Numbered from the stretch's first letter, positions 33,721 through 43,559 are shown. The stretch: 50,000 nucleotides of DNA from Nitrosospira sp. (GCA_013821425.1 JACDGV010000019.1:1-50000), one strand, 5' to 3'. A program made the numbers and translations. Notes: generated by a model not told the origin, from the letters alone.

Positions 33721-35562
33721 ATGGAGCCAAGTAAACCTGACCTGGCCGGGGTTATCCCGGTAGAAATCGCCCGGACACTCGACGGCCTGTTTCGGGAGCG
33801 GGTACGTCGCTCCGCCGCAGCGGTCGCGTACCGGGATTACGACCGTTCAAACGGCAAGTGGCGCGATCTTACCTGGGCGCAAATGGATGAGCGCATCGCC
33901 CACTGGCAATCCGGACTTGCACGGGAGAAACTATCCCCCGGGGATCGGGTTGCGATCATGTTGAGAAACTGCCCCGAATGGGTGACTTTTGAACAGGCCG
34001 CGCTGAGACTGCAACTAGTCGTGGTGCCACTCTATACAGCGGACCGACCCGAAAATGCCGCCCATATTCTCCATGACGCCGGCGTCAAGGTGCTTTTACT
34101 GGAAGAACCGGCACAATGGGAAGCTTTTGCCGAGGTACGGGATCAGATAACCGATCTGATACGCGTCGTCACCATCCAGGGGAGCGAAAAAAAATACAGT
34201 GACGATCTCGTGGTTGCGCTACATGACTGGCTCCCTGACAGGAAAGCTGCGCAACCGCCTGCTGAACCCGGCGAGGCGCAGCTTTCCGATCGCGATCAGC
34301 ATCAGCTCGCTACGATCATATATACCTCCGGCACTTCCGGTCGCTCCAAGGGCGTAATGCTAAGCCATCACAATATACTCACGAATGCTCATAGCTGCCT
34401 GCAGGTGGTGCGCATCAGGCAGGACGATCTGCTGCTTTCATTTTTGCCGTTATCCCACACATTCGAGCGCACAGGTGGTTACTATGTGCCGATGATGCGC
34501 GGAGCGACGGTCGCTTATGCCCGTTCGGTGCAGCAGTTGCAGGAGGATTTGCTGATTATCCGTCCAACCATTCTGGTTTCCGTGCCCCGAATCTACGAGC
34601 GGATATACGCGGCAATTCGCGCCAGGCTTACGGAAGGTTCGGCTTCGAGCAGGAAATTGTTCAATTTAGCGGTTGAAATCGGCTATAGCCGTTTCGAGCA
34701 TCAGCAGCATCGAGGGCCCTGGCGGATGTCTCACCTGTTGTGGCCGCTGCTGGAACAACTGGTGGCGAAAAAGGTAATGGAGAAACTGGGCGGGCGGCTC
34801 CGCGAGTCCATGAGCGGTGGCGCCGCGCTACCGAAGGAGGTTGCGCGCGTTTTCATCGGCTTGGGGCTCCCCATTCTGCAAGGTTACGGCATGACTGAAA
34901 GCAGCCCGGTGGTAAGCACGAACACTGTGGAAGACAATGTTCCGGCGAGTGTCGGCCGGCCTATCCCAGGAGTGAACGTGAAACTGGGAGAGCATAACGC
35001 CCTGCTGATTCAAGGTTCCAACGTGATGATGGGATACTGGAACAACCCGGAGGCCACAAAAGGGGTGCTCTCAGCCGACGGCTGGCTTAATTCGGGGGAC
35101 ATCGCCTCCATCGACGAACACGGACGGATTACGATAACCGGACGCCTCAAGGAAATCATTGTCATGTCGACCGGCGAGAAAGTTCCCCCGGCGGATATGG
35201 AAGCGGCAATCCTTCGCGATTCATTATTCGAGCAGGTGATGCTCATCGGCGAGGGCCGTTCATATTTGAGCGCGCTGGCGGTTCTGAACTCGCGCAACTG
35301 GGAAAGCCTATCCGGGCAGTATAATCTTGATCCCGACTGGCGCCGCCTTTCGCGAGATCCGAAGCTTGAGGAAATCCTCCTGGAGCGTATCACCCGCCAG
35401 ACAAAGGCTTTCCCCGGATATGCCAGAATATATCGCGTGATGCTGGCGCAAGAACACTGGACTGTGGAGAATGGCATGCTAACCCCCACCATGAAGCTGC
35501 GGCGGGGACGCGTACTGGAGCACTACAAAGCAGATGTAAACTGGCTCTACGAGCGACATTGA
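33721..35562 (+). CDS. fadD: Long-chain acyl-CoA synthetase (AMP-forming)
   Basis: This enzyme activates fatty acids to acyl-CoA through an acyl-AMP intermediate. The 613-residue product has the AMP-binding P-loop ATIIYTSGTSGRSKGVMLSH (about 200-219), FLPLSHTFERTGGYYVPM, the motif QGYGMTESSPVVSTN (about 387-401), GWLNSGDIASIDEHGRITIT and GRLKEIIVMSTGEKVPPADM. The FERTGGYY and LFNLAVEIG segments place it with the FAA1-like long-chain class rather than with acetyl-CoA synthetases. It follows fadE by 75 bp. Symbol by analogy; chain-length range cannot be read from sequence. Confidence 0.9.
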   Translation: MEPSKPDLAGVIPVEIARTLDGLFRERVRRSAAAVAYRDYDRSNGKWRDLTWAQMDERIAHWQSGLAREKLSPGDRVAIMLRNCPEWVTFEQAALRLQLVVVPLYTADRPENAAHILHDAGVKVLLLEEPAQWEAFAEVRDQITDLIRVVTIQGSEKKYSDDLVVALHDWLPDRKAAQPPAEPGEAQLSDRDQHQLATIIYTSGTSGRSKGVMLSHHNILTNAHSCLQVVRIRQDDLLLSFLPLSHTFERTGGYYVPMMRGATVAYARSVQQLQEDLLIIRPTILVSVPRIYERIYAAIRARLTEGSASSRKLFNLAVEIGYSRFEHQQHRGPWRMSHLLWPLLEQLVAKKVMEKLGGRLRESMSGGAALPKEVARVFIGLGLPILQGYGMTESSPVVSTNTVEDNVPASVGRPIPGVNVKLGEHNALLIQGSNVMMGYWNNPEATKGVLSADGWLNSGDIASIDEHGRITITGRLKEIIVMSTGEKVPPADMEAAILRDSLFEQVMLIGEGRSYLSALAVLNSRNWESLSGQYNLDPDWRRLSRDPKLEEILLERITRQTKAFPGYARIYRVMLAQEHWTVENGMLTPTMKLRRGRVLEHYKADVNWLYERH

Positions 35563-35788
35563 GGGCATTAAAACGCACCGTTGACCCCCGATTTTCGACG
35601 CACCCCCCGGTAGCGCGGTGAAACGCAGCCTCGGAATCCGCCAGCCCGCGTTGGCAGCGGGGGTTACGTGTAGCGGCATCTGACGGGGGGGTGGAACGGA
35701 TGTTGGCCAGTTGCCGGTGAAGTCTGAAAGGGGATCAATTGATGGGCTGCGCCTTGCTTCCCCGTCATTGGGCGCGACCGTGAAGCAA

Positions 35789-36208
35789 ATGAACGCCAAC
35801 GAAAAAACTTTTTGCACATCGCTGCCCGAGGGGCGCGAACCGATATTGCGCTTGGTGCCGATGCCAACGGACACAAACTATGCAGGAGATGTCTTCGGCG
35901 GCTGGATCATGGCGCAGGTGGACATAGCCGGTAGCCTGCCCGCCATCCGGCGGGCTCGCGGACGGGTAGCGACGGTGGCAGTGAATTCCTTCGTATTCAA
36001 ACAACCGGTGTTTGTCGGCGACGTGGTCAGTTTCTATGCAGATATCGTCAGGGTGGGCCGCACCTCCATCACGGTCGATGTGGTGGTTTACGCCCAGCGG
36101 GGATTGCGTGAAGGAAGCGACGAGATATGCTACAGGGTAACGGAAGCAGCACTGACCTATGTGGCTGTGGATGAAAATCGCAGGCCGCGAGAGGTTCCTC
36201 AGCAATAG
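35789..36208 (+). CDS. Acyl-CoA thioesterase, hotdog fold (YciA-like)
   Basis: Hotdog thioesterases hydrolyse acyl-CoA to free acid and CoA. The product of 139 residues has the family core LVPMPTDTNYAGDVFGGWIM, where the Asp/Asn-Gly-Gly region carries the active-site acid. AQVDIAGSLPAIRRARGRVA and VNSFVFKQPVFVGDVVSFYA follow. That pattern matches the YciA/BACH type. The ATG at 35789 (MNANEK) is chosen; the frame is open to 35711 but the extra residues look unconserved. It lies inside the beta-oxidation cluster and may prevent CoA being locked up in acyl-CoA. Confidence 0.88.
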   Translation: MNANEKTFCTSLPEGREPILRLVPMPTDTNYAGDVFGGWIMAQVDIAGSLPAIRRARGRVATVAVNSFVFKQPVFVGDVVSFYADIVRVGRTSITVDVVVYAQRGLREGSDEICYRVTEAALTYVAVDENRRPREVPQQ

Positions 36209-36235
36209 AACCACGCCGTCGAACGGGAGGTAAAA

Positions 36236-38785
36236 TTGAATAATGGCAAGTTCATGGTGCGCAAGGCCGCCGTTCTTGGCGCCGGGGTAATGGGAGCGCA
36301 GATTGCGGCACATCTGGTCAACGCTAGTGTGGAAACGATGTTATTCGAACTGTCCGCCGAACAGGGAGACCCCATCGCCACTGTAGCGAAAGCAGTGGAG
36401 AATTTAAAAAAGCAGGATCCCGCGCCATTGTCGGTACCGGGGAAGGCGACTTCCATCCTGCCCGCGAACTACGCCCAGCATCTCGAATTGCTCAAGAATT
36501 GCGATATCGTGATCGAAGCCATCGCCGAGCGCATGGATTGGAAAAGCGAGTTATACAAAAAGATAGCGCCGCACCTCGCCGAGCACGCCATTTTTGCCAG
36601 CAACACATCGGGGCTCTCGATCAATGAGCTGGCGATGGCATTTCCCGAGAACTTGCGCCGCCGCTTTTGCGGTATTCATTTTTTCAATCCGCCGCGCTAC
36701 ATGCATCTGGCTGAGCTCATAGCGTGTGCGGAGAGTGATACGGTGATGCTCGACGACCTGGAAGCATTCCTGGTTACCTACCTTGGCAAGGGCGTGATTC
36801 GTGCAAAAGATACGCCGAATTTCATCGCCAACAGAATCGGCGTCTTCTCAATGCTCGCCACCATGCATCATGCCAGGGAATTTGGCCTACGGTTTGATGT
36901 GGTGGATGCGCTGACCGGTCCCCTGATCGGCCGTCCAAAAAGCGCTACTTTTCGTACCGCCGATGTGGTGGGGCTGGATATCCTGGCGCATGTGATCAAT
37001 ACCATGCGCGAGACCCTGCCGGATGATCCATGGCACCAATACTATGTCGTGCCCGCCTGGTTACAGGTGCTGATAGACAGCGGAGCGCTGGGGCAGAAAA
37101 CAAGGCGCGGTGTCTATCAAAAGGTTGGCAAGGAAATTCATGTGCTGGATCTGGCCCGGAACGAATACGTTTTTTCGCAGGGTAAGGCTGACGACGGCAT
37201 AAAGGAACTGCTTAAACGCAAGAATCCGGCGGAGAAACTTGCGGAGTTGCGCGCGAATCCGCATCCCCAAGCGCAATTCCTCTGGGCGATATTCCGCGAT
37301 GTGTTTCACTATTGTGCCGTGCACCTCGAAGCAATTGCGGACAATGCCCGCGATCTCGACCTCGCCATGCGCTGGGGCTTCGGCTGGAACCAGGGGCCCT
37401 TCGAGCTCTGGCAGGGCGCGGGGTGGAGCAGGATCAGGGGCTGGATAAACGAGGATATCGCCTCAGGCAAAAGCATGGGCGAGGCCCCGCTGCCCGAATG
37501 GGTGAAGCAAGCCGGGCAAGGCTCCAATGGCGGCGAGAACGGTGACATCACCTGGGGGGTGCACACGACGCAGGGTTCCTATGCGCCATCATCGAATACC
37601 TACAGGCCCCGCTCGGCATTACCGGTATACCGGCGTCAGTTATTTCCGGACCGGTTGCTGGATGAACAGGAACAATACGGCACAACCATATTCGAGACCG
37701 GCGCGGTGCGTATGTGGCATACGGGCGCCGGATGCGGCGCCGAAGGAATAGTGGATGACGGGATAGCCATTCTGAGTTTCAAGAGCAAAATGCACACCAT
37801 TGGCAGTGATGTACTGGACGGAGTGCAAAAGGCGATAGAAGAAGCGGAACGCAACTGGCGCGCGCTGGTTATCTGGCAGACCGAACCGCCTTTCTCCGCG
37901 GGCGCCAATCTGCAAAAGGCGACGGAGCGCATGAAAAGCACGGAACCCCCGTCGGCTCTCGAGGTATTGGCAAAAAAACTCAGGAAAACGGCGCAGTCCG
38001 CCGTGCTCAAGGCTGCGCGCAGTCTCAATCTCGCCGATACCCTGATGGCGGGAAAACTGGCAGAAGTGGAAGCAATGGTGGCGCAATTCCAGCAGACTTC
38101 CCAAAGCCTCAGGTATTCAATGGTTCCTACCGTTGCGGCGGTGGACGGACTGGCTCTGGGGGGCGGGTGTGAATTCGTAATGCACTGTGATCGCGCGGTG
38201 ACTACCCTGGAAAGCTACATCGGGCTGGTGGAAGCCGGCGTGGGTCTCCTGCCGGCCGGCGGCGGCTGCAAGGAACTGGCCCTGCGCGCCTCGCAGGGGG
38301 CGAAGGATGGCGACCCCTTTCCCCTGCTCAGAAACTATTTTCAGAGTGTGGCAACGGCACAGTTGGCAAAAAGTGCCGAAGAAGCCCGCGAACTGGGGTA
38401 TCTGCGCGGCGCGGATCAGGTGGTTATGAACCGGTTCGAGTTGCTCTATGTCGCCAAGGCGCAGGCGCGGGCGCTGGCTGAGGTGGGCTACCGTCCTCCG
38501 CTTAAAGCCCGCAATATTCCCGTCGCCGGCTCCACCGGCATTGCCACGATTAAGGGCTTGCTCGTGAACATGCGCGAAGGCGGGTTTATTTCAGAGCATG
38601 ATTACCTTATCGGCACGAAAATCGCCCATGTCATGTGCGGAGGCGAACTTACCCCTGGCAGCGTAGTCGATGAGGACTGGTTTCTGGAGTTGGAGCGTGC
38701 CGCGTTTATAGAATTACTGGCGACGGAGAAAACGCAGGCACGTGTCGAACATACCCTGAAGACGGGGAAGCCGCTGAGGAATTAA
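36236..38785 (+). CDS. 3-hydroxyacyl-CoA dehydrogenase/enoyl-CoA hydratase, FadN-like
   Basis: A multifunctional protein for the hydration and second oxidation steps of beta-oxidation. The 849-residue product has an N-terminal NAD-binding Rossmann motif AAVLGAGVMGAQIAAHLVNA (about 11-30). SNTSGLSINELA and FCGIHFFNPPRYMHLAELI of hydroxyacyl-CoA dehydrogenase come next, then a C-terminal crotonase domain with PPFSAGANL, VDGLALGGGCEFVMHCDRAV and EAGVGLLPAGGGCKELALRA. This order (dehydrogenase first) is that of Bacillus FadN, the reverse of E. coli FadB. The start is TTG five bases after GGGAGG; a later ATG at 36254 is possible. Confidence 0.92.
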   Translation: MNNGKFMVRKAAVLGAGVMGAQIAAHLVNASVETMLFELSAEQGDPIATVAKAVENLKKQDPAPLSVPGKATSILPANYAQHLELLKNCDIVIEAIAERMDWKSELYKKIAPHLAEHAIFASNTSGLSINELAMAFPENLRRRFCGIHFFNPPRYMHLAELIACAESDTVMLDDLEAFLVTYLGKGVIRAKDTPNFIANRIGVFSMLATMHHAREFGLRFDVVDALTGPLIGRPKSATFRTADVVGLDILAHVINTMRETLPDDPWHQYYVVPAWLQVLIDSGALGQKTRRGVYQKVGKEIHVLDLARNEYVFSQGKADDGIKELLKRKNPAEKLAELRANPHPQAQFLWAIFRDVFHYCAVHLEAIADNARDLDLAMRWGFGWNQGPFELWQGAGWSRIRGWINEDIASGKSMGEAPLPEWVKQAGQGSNGGENGDITWGVHTTQGSYAPSSNTYRPRSALPVYRRQLFPDRLLDEQEQYGTTIFETGAVRMWHTGAGCGAEGIVDDGIAILSFKSKMHTIGSDVLDGVQKAIEEAERNWRALVIWQTEPPFSAGANLQKATERMKSTEPPSALEVLAKKLRKTAQSAVLKAARSLNLADTLMAGKLAEVEAMVAQFQQTSQSLRYSMVPTVAAVDGLALGGGCEFVMHCDRAVTTLESYIGLVEAGVGLLPAGGGCKELALRASQGAKDGDPFPLLRNYFQSVATAQLAKSAEEARELGYLRGADQVVMNRFELLYVAKAQARALAEVGYRPPLKARNIPVAGSTGIATIKGLLVNMREGGFISEHDYLIGTKIAHVMCGGELTPGSVVDEDWFLELERAAFIELLATEKTQARVEHTLKTGKPLRN

Positions 38786-38800
38786 GAAAGGAGAATTGCC

Positions 38801-40003
38801 GTGACAACCAGCCAGGTTCAGGATGCGTACATCGTAGCCGCCGTGCGTACGCCCGTCGGCAAGGCGCCGCGCGGAATGTTCAAAACTGTGCGTCCCGACG
38901 ACATGCTGGCGCATGTGCTAAAGGCCGTGGTGGCGCAATGCGGCGGCCTCGATCCGGCCGCCATCGACGATGTGATCGCCGGTTGCGCGATGCCAGAGGC
39001 CGAGCAGGGAATGAATGTGGGCCGCATTGCTCTCCTGCTGGCAGGCCTGCCCAACAACGTGCCGGGGATGACGATCAACCGCTTTTGCGCTTCCGGCCTG
39101 CAGTCCGTGGCTATCGCCGCCGACCGTGTCCGCCTCGGCCATGCGGACGTGATCATCGGCGCCGGTACCGAGAGCATGAGCATGGTCCCGATGATGGGCA
39201 ACAAGGTATCCTTCGACCCGGCGATATTCGAGCGCGATGAGAACATAGGTATCGCCTACGGCATGGGCATAACCGGCGAAAAAGTCGCGCAGCGGTGGCA
39301 GGTCAGCCGCGAGTCCCAGGATGAGTTCGCAGTGGAGAGCCACACGAAGGCGCTCAAGGCTATCGAAGCGGGTGAATTCGAGCAGGAAATCGCGCCCTAC
39401 ACGGTTGAAGAAAAGCGTCCCGACCTTGCCTCGCATGAGATTCGCGAGGTATCCGTTGTCCGCGATACCGATGAAGGTCCTCGTCGGGGCACGAACGCGG
39501 AAGTTCTATCCAGGCTGAAGCCCGTGTTCGCGGCCAGCGGTTCGGTAACGGCGGGGAACAGCTCACAGATGTCCGACGGCGCAGGTGCAGTCATCGTGGC
39601 AAGCGAAGGCGCATTGAAGCGCTTCAATCTCACCCCTATTGCGCGGTTCCTGGGCTATTCGGTCGCTGGCGTACCGCCGGAGATCATGGGCATAGGGCCG
39701 ATAAAGGCGATACCGAAAGTGCTGAAACAGGTCGGCTTGAAACAGGACGATCTGGACTGGATCGAGTTGAATGAAGCGTTTGCCGCGCAGAGCCTCGCGG
39801 TCATCAATGATCTGGGGCTGGACCGCGCGAGGTTAAACCCCCTGGGGGGCGCAATTGCACTTGGCCATCCGCTCGGCGCCACCGGCGCCATCCGTGTTGC
39901 CACGCTTGTGCATGGACTACGCCGCCACAAGTTGAAATACGGCATGGTAACCATGTGCGTCGGCACCGGCATGGGCGCAGCCGGCGTGTTCGAAGCCTTA
40001 TAG
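38801..40003 (+). CDS. fadA: Acetyl-CoA acyltransferase (3-ketoacyl-CoA thiolase)
   Basis: The thiolase cleaves 3-ketoacyl-CoA to acetyl-CoA and a shortened acyl-CoA, the last beta-oxidation step. The 400-residue product has the nucleophile Cys96 in INRFCASGLQSVAIAADRV, the substrate loop GGAIALGHPLGATGA with His356, and the second Cys386 in MCVGTGMGAAGVFEAL. Start is GTG with AAGGAG upstream, 15 bp after the stop of the preceding gene, so coupled expression is likely. A biosynthetic acetoacetyl-CoA thiolase is the alternative; the neighbours favour fatty-acid degradation. Confidence 0.93.
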   Translation: MTTSQVQDAYIVAAVRTPVGKAPRGMFKTVRPDDMLAHVLKAVVAQCGGLDPAAIDDVIAGCAMPEAEQGMNVGRIALLLAGLPNNVPGMTINRFCASGLQSVAIAADRVRLGHADVIIGAGTESMSMVPMMGNKVSFDPAIFERDENIGIAYGMGITGEKVAQRWQVSRESQDEFAVESHTKALKAIEAGEFEQEIAPYTVEEKRPDLASHEIREVSVVRDTDEGPRRGTNAEVLSRLKPVFAASGSVTAGNSSQMSDGAGAVIVASEGALKRFNLTPIARFLGYSVAGVPPEIMGIGPIKAIPKVLKQVGLKQDDLDWIELNEAFAAQSLAVINDLGLDRARLNPLGGAIALGHPLGATGAIRVATLVHGLRRHKLKYGMVTMCVGTGMGAAGVFEAL

Positions 40004-40054
40004 GAACAGCCGGCCAAGTTCACGGCGAGACCAGCGCCGGGAAGGGTTTCTAAA

Positions 40055-40243
40055 CTATTTTCCGAAATAGACATAACCCTTCTGGGGTACGCTCGATTCC
40101 TTGAAGCGCTTCCGCTCCTCGAGGTCTAGTTTCTTATCCCACCAGATCGCACGCGCTTCTTGCTGATCTTCCTCCAGCTTTGGATTTTTCTCGAATAATT
40201 CGCGCATGAATCGGGTATGGTCGGATTCGTACAGTTTCGCCAT
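40055..40243 (-). CDS. DUF3460 family protein
   Basis: A 62-residue basic and acidic protein: MAKLYESDHTRFMRELFEKN, then PKLEEDQQEARAIWWDKKLD and PQKGYVYFGK. This is the pattern of DUF3460, found mainly in betaproteobacteria; its function is unknown. The ATG at 40243 follows an AGAGGAA ribosome site. The frame extends to 40300 but the added residues are not conserved. It converges with the thiolase gene and lies 104 bp after the spermidine-synthase-like gene on the same strand. Confidence 0.8.
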   Translation of the reverse strand: MAKLYESDHTRFMRELFEKNPKLEEDQQEARAIWWDKKLDLEERKRFKESSVPQKGYVYFGK

Positions 40244-40347
40244 CTTATCTTTCCTCTCTGCTTGCATACCCGGAAACTGTACCATAAGCGGGGCACGCAC
40301 GCACCAACTCGGTCCTGTCGCCTTGTGCGAGCCGCCCGAAACACCAT

Positions 40348-41130
40348 TCAGGAAGGCTTGCGCCTATGCAGCTTCCTCACGAACTGCGTGAATGGCAACC
40401 CAAGGTCTGTTTCAAGTTTCCGCGCCCGCTCGGGTAAACTTTCCCACACCAGTTTACCCGGGTCGTGCTTGAAGGCAAAGACGATCACATTGCCATGCGG
40501 CTCAACCTTCAAGGTGGCGACGTTTCCGGGAAAACTGTTTTCGATACGCCTTATATATTCCTGAAAACCTTTGTCACTGCCGAGAAGATTAATTACCAGC
40601 AGGCCATTTCTTTTCAGGGCCTCGCGAGCGCGGTTGTAGAAGTCCTGGCTGCAAAGCGAGGGCGCCTGAAGGCCATCGTCAAACCCATCGACCATCAGTA
40701 CGTCCGTCGCGTATGGATGGCTGCCGATGTATTCGCCCCCCTCTGCAACAAATACCTGCAGGCGGTCGTCATCCGGCGGCAAAAAAAAATAATTGCGGGC
40801 GGTCGCAACCACCTGGGCGTCAATTTCAATCACGGTCGTTTTAGTCCGCGGCAACCGGTGATAAACGAACTTGGTCAAGGAACCTCCGCCCAGACCGATC
40901 ATCATTACATGTCCCGGGCAGGGGTGAAACAGCGCAAAACCCATCATGCATTTTGTGTAGGCCAGTTCCAGTGCCTCGGGCGCGGCTAACCTCATCGCGC
41001 TTTGCACCATGCTGCTGCCCAAATGGAGCGAGCGCACCCCGTCCTGCTCGCTCAACTCAACGCGCGCTCCTGCCCTCCAACCTGTTCCTCGGCTGGAATC
41101 CCGCCCGGAAAACCCGCGCGCCGAACTCAT
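40348..41130 (-). CDS. Spermidine synthase-like aminopropyltransferase family protein
   Basis: The 260-residue product has the Rossmann SAM-type motif of the spermidine synthase family: MMIGLGGGSLTKFVYHRL (about 74-91), VIEIDAQVVATARNYF (acidic residue binding the aminopropyl donor), and DVLMVDGFDDGLQAPSL. The usual GGGEG motif is replaced by GLGGGSL and the tetramerisation N-terminus is short. So it may be a related methyltransferase-like protein rather than a true spermidine synthase. The ATG at 41130 has a perfect GGAGGAGG upstream. Confidence 0.75.
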   Translation of the reverse strand: MSSARGFSGRDSSRGTGWRAGARVELSEQDGVRSLHLGSSMVQSAMRLAAPEALELAYTKCMMGFALFHPCPGHVMMIGLGGGSLTKFVYHRLPRTKTTVIEIDAQVVATARNYFFLPPDDDRLQVFVAEGGEYIGSHPYATDVLMVDGFDDGLQAPSLCSQDFYNRAREALKRNGLLVINLLGSDKGFQEYIRRIENSFPGNVATLKVEPHGNVIVFAFKHDPGKLVWESLPERARKLETDLGLPFTQFVRKLHRRKPS

Positions 41131-41311
41131 GCCCTCCTCCTTAAAGTTTAATGACGCTTTACAAGCCGATATTTTTAGCCTACGTTTACATGACGGCAAG
41201 GCGAAGAAGCGGTTGCAGAAAAGCTATCTCCGTTTTCCACCAAGTGCCGGCAGCCATTGCCTCGATAAACTCCACATTCTCCCCAGCTCCGGCCGGTGAT
41301 GCGAGGTAGTC

Positions 41312-41812
41312 ATGAACAAGATTACCATTATAGTTTTAGCTCCGTTTACGGCGGCGATTCTTTTATCGGCTTGCGTGGGAACGGGTTTGAAGGAGACCCG
41401 CGAAACCTACGGGGCGAAGTTCACTGGAGAGCATTCCGCTCTCGCACGATGCGTCGTGGACAAACTACAATCGGACAGCCGGTGGCTGATTCGCGCCCTG
41501 CAGTATGACATACGCCGGTATCCCCGCATTGAGGCGACGGAAATCCGTGCGTACGCGCCAGGTATATTGCCAGGCATATATCCGCGCAACTCTCCGGATA
41601 ACCCTGACGCCGTTATCAGCTACGCATCCCCGCCGCACAAGGTCCATGTATATAAATCAGATGCGCAAGCGGGGCACGGCGCTGACCCCAATTACTCTTT
41701 CCTCCTGATGCTGAAAAGAACCGATCCTGAAACGGTAGTTGCCACGCTTAACGGCAAGCGTCACGAGAGCGGTGTGGCGTGGGAAAAGCTCAAAGCCTGT
41801 TCCCCGGGGTGA
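41312..41812 (+). CDS. Hypothetical lipoprotein
   Basis: A 166-residue protein with a lipoprotein signal peptide (IIVLAPFTAAILLSAC, lipobox LSAC). No known domain is recognised. The mature part has an ALARCVVDKLQSDSRWLIRA segment, a Pro-rich turn with YAPGILPGIYPRNSP, and ends KLKACSPG. Two further Cys residues may pair. Part of a run of small envelope genes between 41 and 45 kb. Confidence 0.65.
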   Translation: MNKITIIVLAPFTAAILLSACVGTGLKETRETYGAKFTGEHSALARCVVDKLQSDSRWLIRALQYDIRRYPRIEATEIRAYAPGILPGIYPRNSPDNPDAVISYASPPHKVHVYKSDAQAGHGADPNYSFLLMLKRTDPETVVATLNGKRHESGVAWEKLKACSPG

Positions 41813-42004
41813 TTCTCTTAACCCCCTGATTTTGCCTCGTCTCCCGCGTTCGCGCCGTTTGTTCGCCCAGGAGGCCTCCGCAGTTCTTCGCCCTTTATCG
41901 GAGAAAATTAATGCCGTGTTACCACGGGCATGAAATTTTCGTTATTGTCCGCGATAGAATGGAGATTTCAAGGAAACCCGGCCGGGAACAATAGTGAGCA
42001 AAAG

Positions 42005-43462
42005 ATGCGGTTATCAATAAGAAGAGCGGCTCTAGCCGGATTGGCATTGGCATTTCTGGCACCTCCGGCTTTTCCTGGGTACTTTGAGGATGGAATGCAA
42101 TTTGTCCTCGGCAAGGATTACCCTCGGGCGGCTGCATCCTTCCGCAAGGCCGCCGAACAGGGAAACGCCGATGCGCAATTTAACCTGGGTGTCCTATATG
42201 GGAAAGGCCGCGGAGTCGAACAGGACTATCAGCAGGCGGCGCACTGGTATCGCAAAGCGGCGGAACAGGGGGATGCGCCGGCGCAGTCCATGCTGGGCTT
42301 CCTGTACCTCAAAGGCCAGGGATTGGTCCAGGACTACCAGCAGGCCATGTTCTGGTATCTCAAGGCTGCGGAGCAGGGATACGCGCTAGCCCAGCATAAC
42401 CTGGGGGTCATGTATGCCAAGGGCCAGGGGGTCGCTCAGGATTATGAACAGGCTCTTTCCTGGTATCTCAAAGCGGCGGAGCAAGGGCACCCGCCGGCGC
42501 AGTCCATCGCCGGATTCATGTACCTCAAGGGCCAGGGGGCCGCGCAGGATGACGAACGGGCCGCGTCCTGGTATCTCAGGGCGGCCGAGCAGGGATACGC
42601 GGACGCACAATACGCGCTAGGGGTTCTCTACGCGAAGGGCCGCGGAATTGCCCAAAACGATGAGGAGGCCGCATCCTGGTACCGCAAAGCCGCCGAACAG
42701 GGAAATGCAGACGCCCAATTCAATCTGGGGATCATGTATGCAGAAGGGACCGGCATCGAGCAGGATTATCAACAGGCGGCATCCTGGTATCGCAAGGCTG
42801 CGGAGCAGGGAGATGCGCGCGCGCAATTCAAGCTTGGTGTTGCTTATGCCAAGGGCCGGGGAATAGCACAGGACGATTACGAGGCCGCTGCCTCGTACCG
42901 CATGGCTGCGGAGCAGGGATATGCGCCTGCACAATTCAACCTGGGGGTCATGCATGCAACCGGGAAAGGGGCCATGCAGGATGATGCGAAGGCGTTGTAC
43001 TGGTATCGTCAGGCGGCGGAGCAGGGAGATGCGGACGCGCAGTACAACCTGGGCGTGCGCTACGACAACGGTCGTGGCACGGCAAAGGACGAGCAGGAGG
43101 CTTTAAGCTGGTATCGCAGGGCGGCGGAACAGGGCTACGCGCAGGCCCAATACAGCCTGGGTGTAAAGTACGACACTGGCGACGGTGTGCCTCAGGATTA
43201 CACGGAGGCGTTGTCGTGGTACCGAAAGGCCGCCGAGCAGGGGCATCCCGGAGCGCAAACGAACCTGGGGGTACTGTATTACAAGGGCGGCGGTGTCGAG
43301 CAGGACTATGTCGAAGCGGATAAATGGTTCAGCATTGCCAGCGCGGACGACTATGAGGACGCTAAGGAGAACCGCGAGCTAATGGAAAAACTCATGACGC
43401 CTGAACAGATAGCCGAAGCGCAACGCCTGGCGGACGAATGGGCAAGGACGCATCAAAAGTGA
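42005..43462 (+). CDS. Sel1-repeat (TPR-like) exported protein
   Basis: The 485-residue product has an N-terminal signal peptide (MRLSIRRAALAGLALAFLAP). Eleven consecutive 36-residue Sel1 repeats follow, each of the form AQFNLGVLYxxGxGVxQDYxxAxxWYRKAAEQG. A short helical tail closes it (TPEQIAEAQRLADEW). Sel1 repeats form a protein-binding superhelix. Periplasmic members often act in envelope or signalling contexts, but the partner here is unknown. The ATG at 42005 is chosen because the signal peptide starts there; an open extension to 41930 looks unlikely. The repeats are also alike at DNA level, so recombination may alter their number. Confidence 0.9.
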   Translation: MRLSIRRAALAGLALAFLAPPAFPGYFEDGMQFVLGKDYPRAAASFRKAAEQGNADAQFNLGVLYGKGRGVEQDYQQAAHWYRKAAEQGDAPAQSMLGFLYLKGQGLVQDYQQAMFWYLKAAEQGYALAQHNLGVMYAKGQGVAQDYEQALSWYLKAAEQGHPPAQSIAGFMYLKGQGAAQDDERAASWYLRAAEQGYADAQYALGVLYAKGRGIAQNDEEAASWYRKAAEQGNADAQFNLGIMYAEGTGIEQDYQQAASWYRKAAEQGDARAQFKLGVAYAKGRGIAQDDYEAAASYRMAAEQGYAPAQFNLGVMHATGKGAMQDDAKALYWYRQAAEQGDADAQYNLGVRYDNGRGTAKDEQEALSWYRRAAEQGYAQAQYSLGVKYDTGDGVPQDYTEALSWYRKAAEQGHPGAQTNLGVLYYKGGGVEQDYVEADKWFSIASADDYEDAKENRELMEKLMTPEQIAEAQRLADEWARTHQK

Positions 43463-43559
43463 AGCGATGAGGCGAAGGAAGAGCGTTAATAAAGGATGAG
43501 GCAGAAAGTACGCTTGAGTGTGACAGCGTAAACGTATAGCGTTACAGCCAGGGAACAAT

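Noticed and set aside
42005..43462. CRISPR-like array suggested by regular 108-bp repeats
   Set aside because: The repeats are coding Sel1 motifs in one continuous frame, not short repeats with unique spacers. No cas gene is present.
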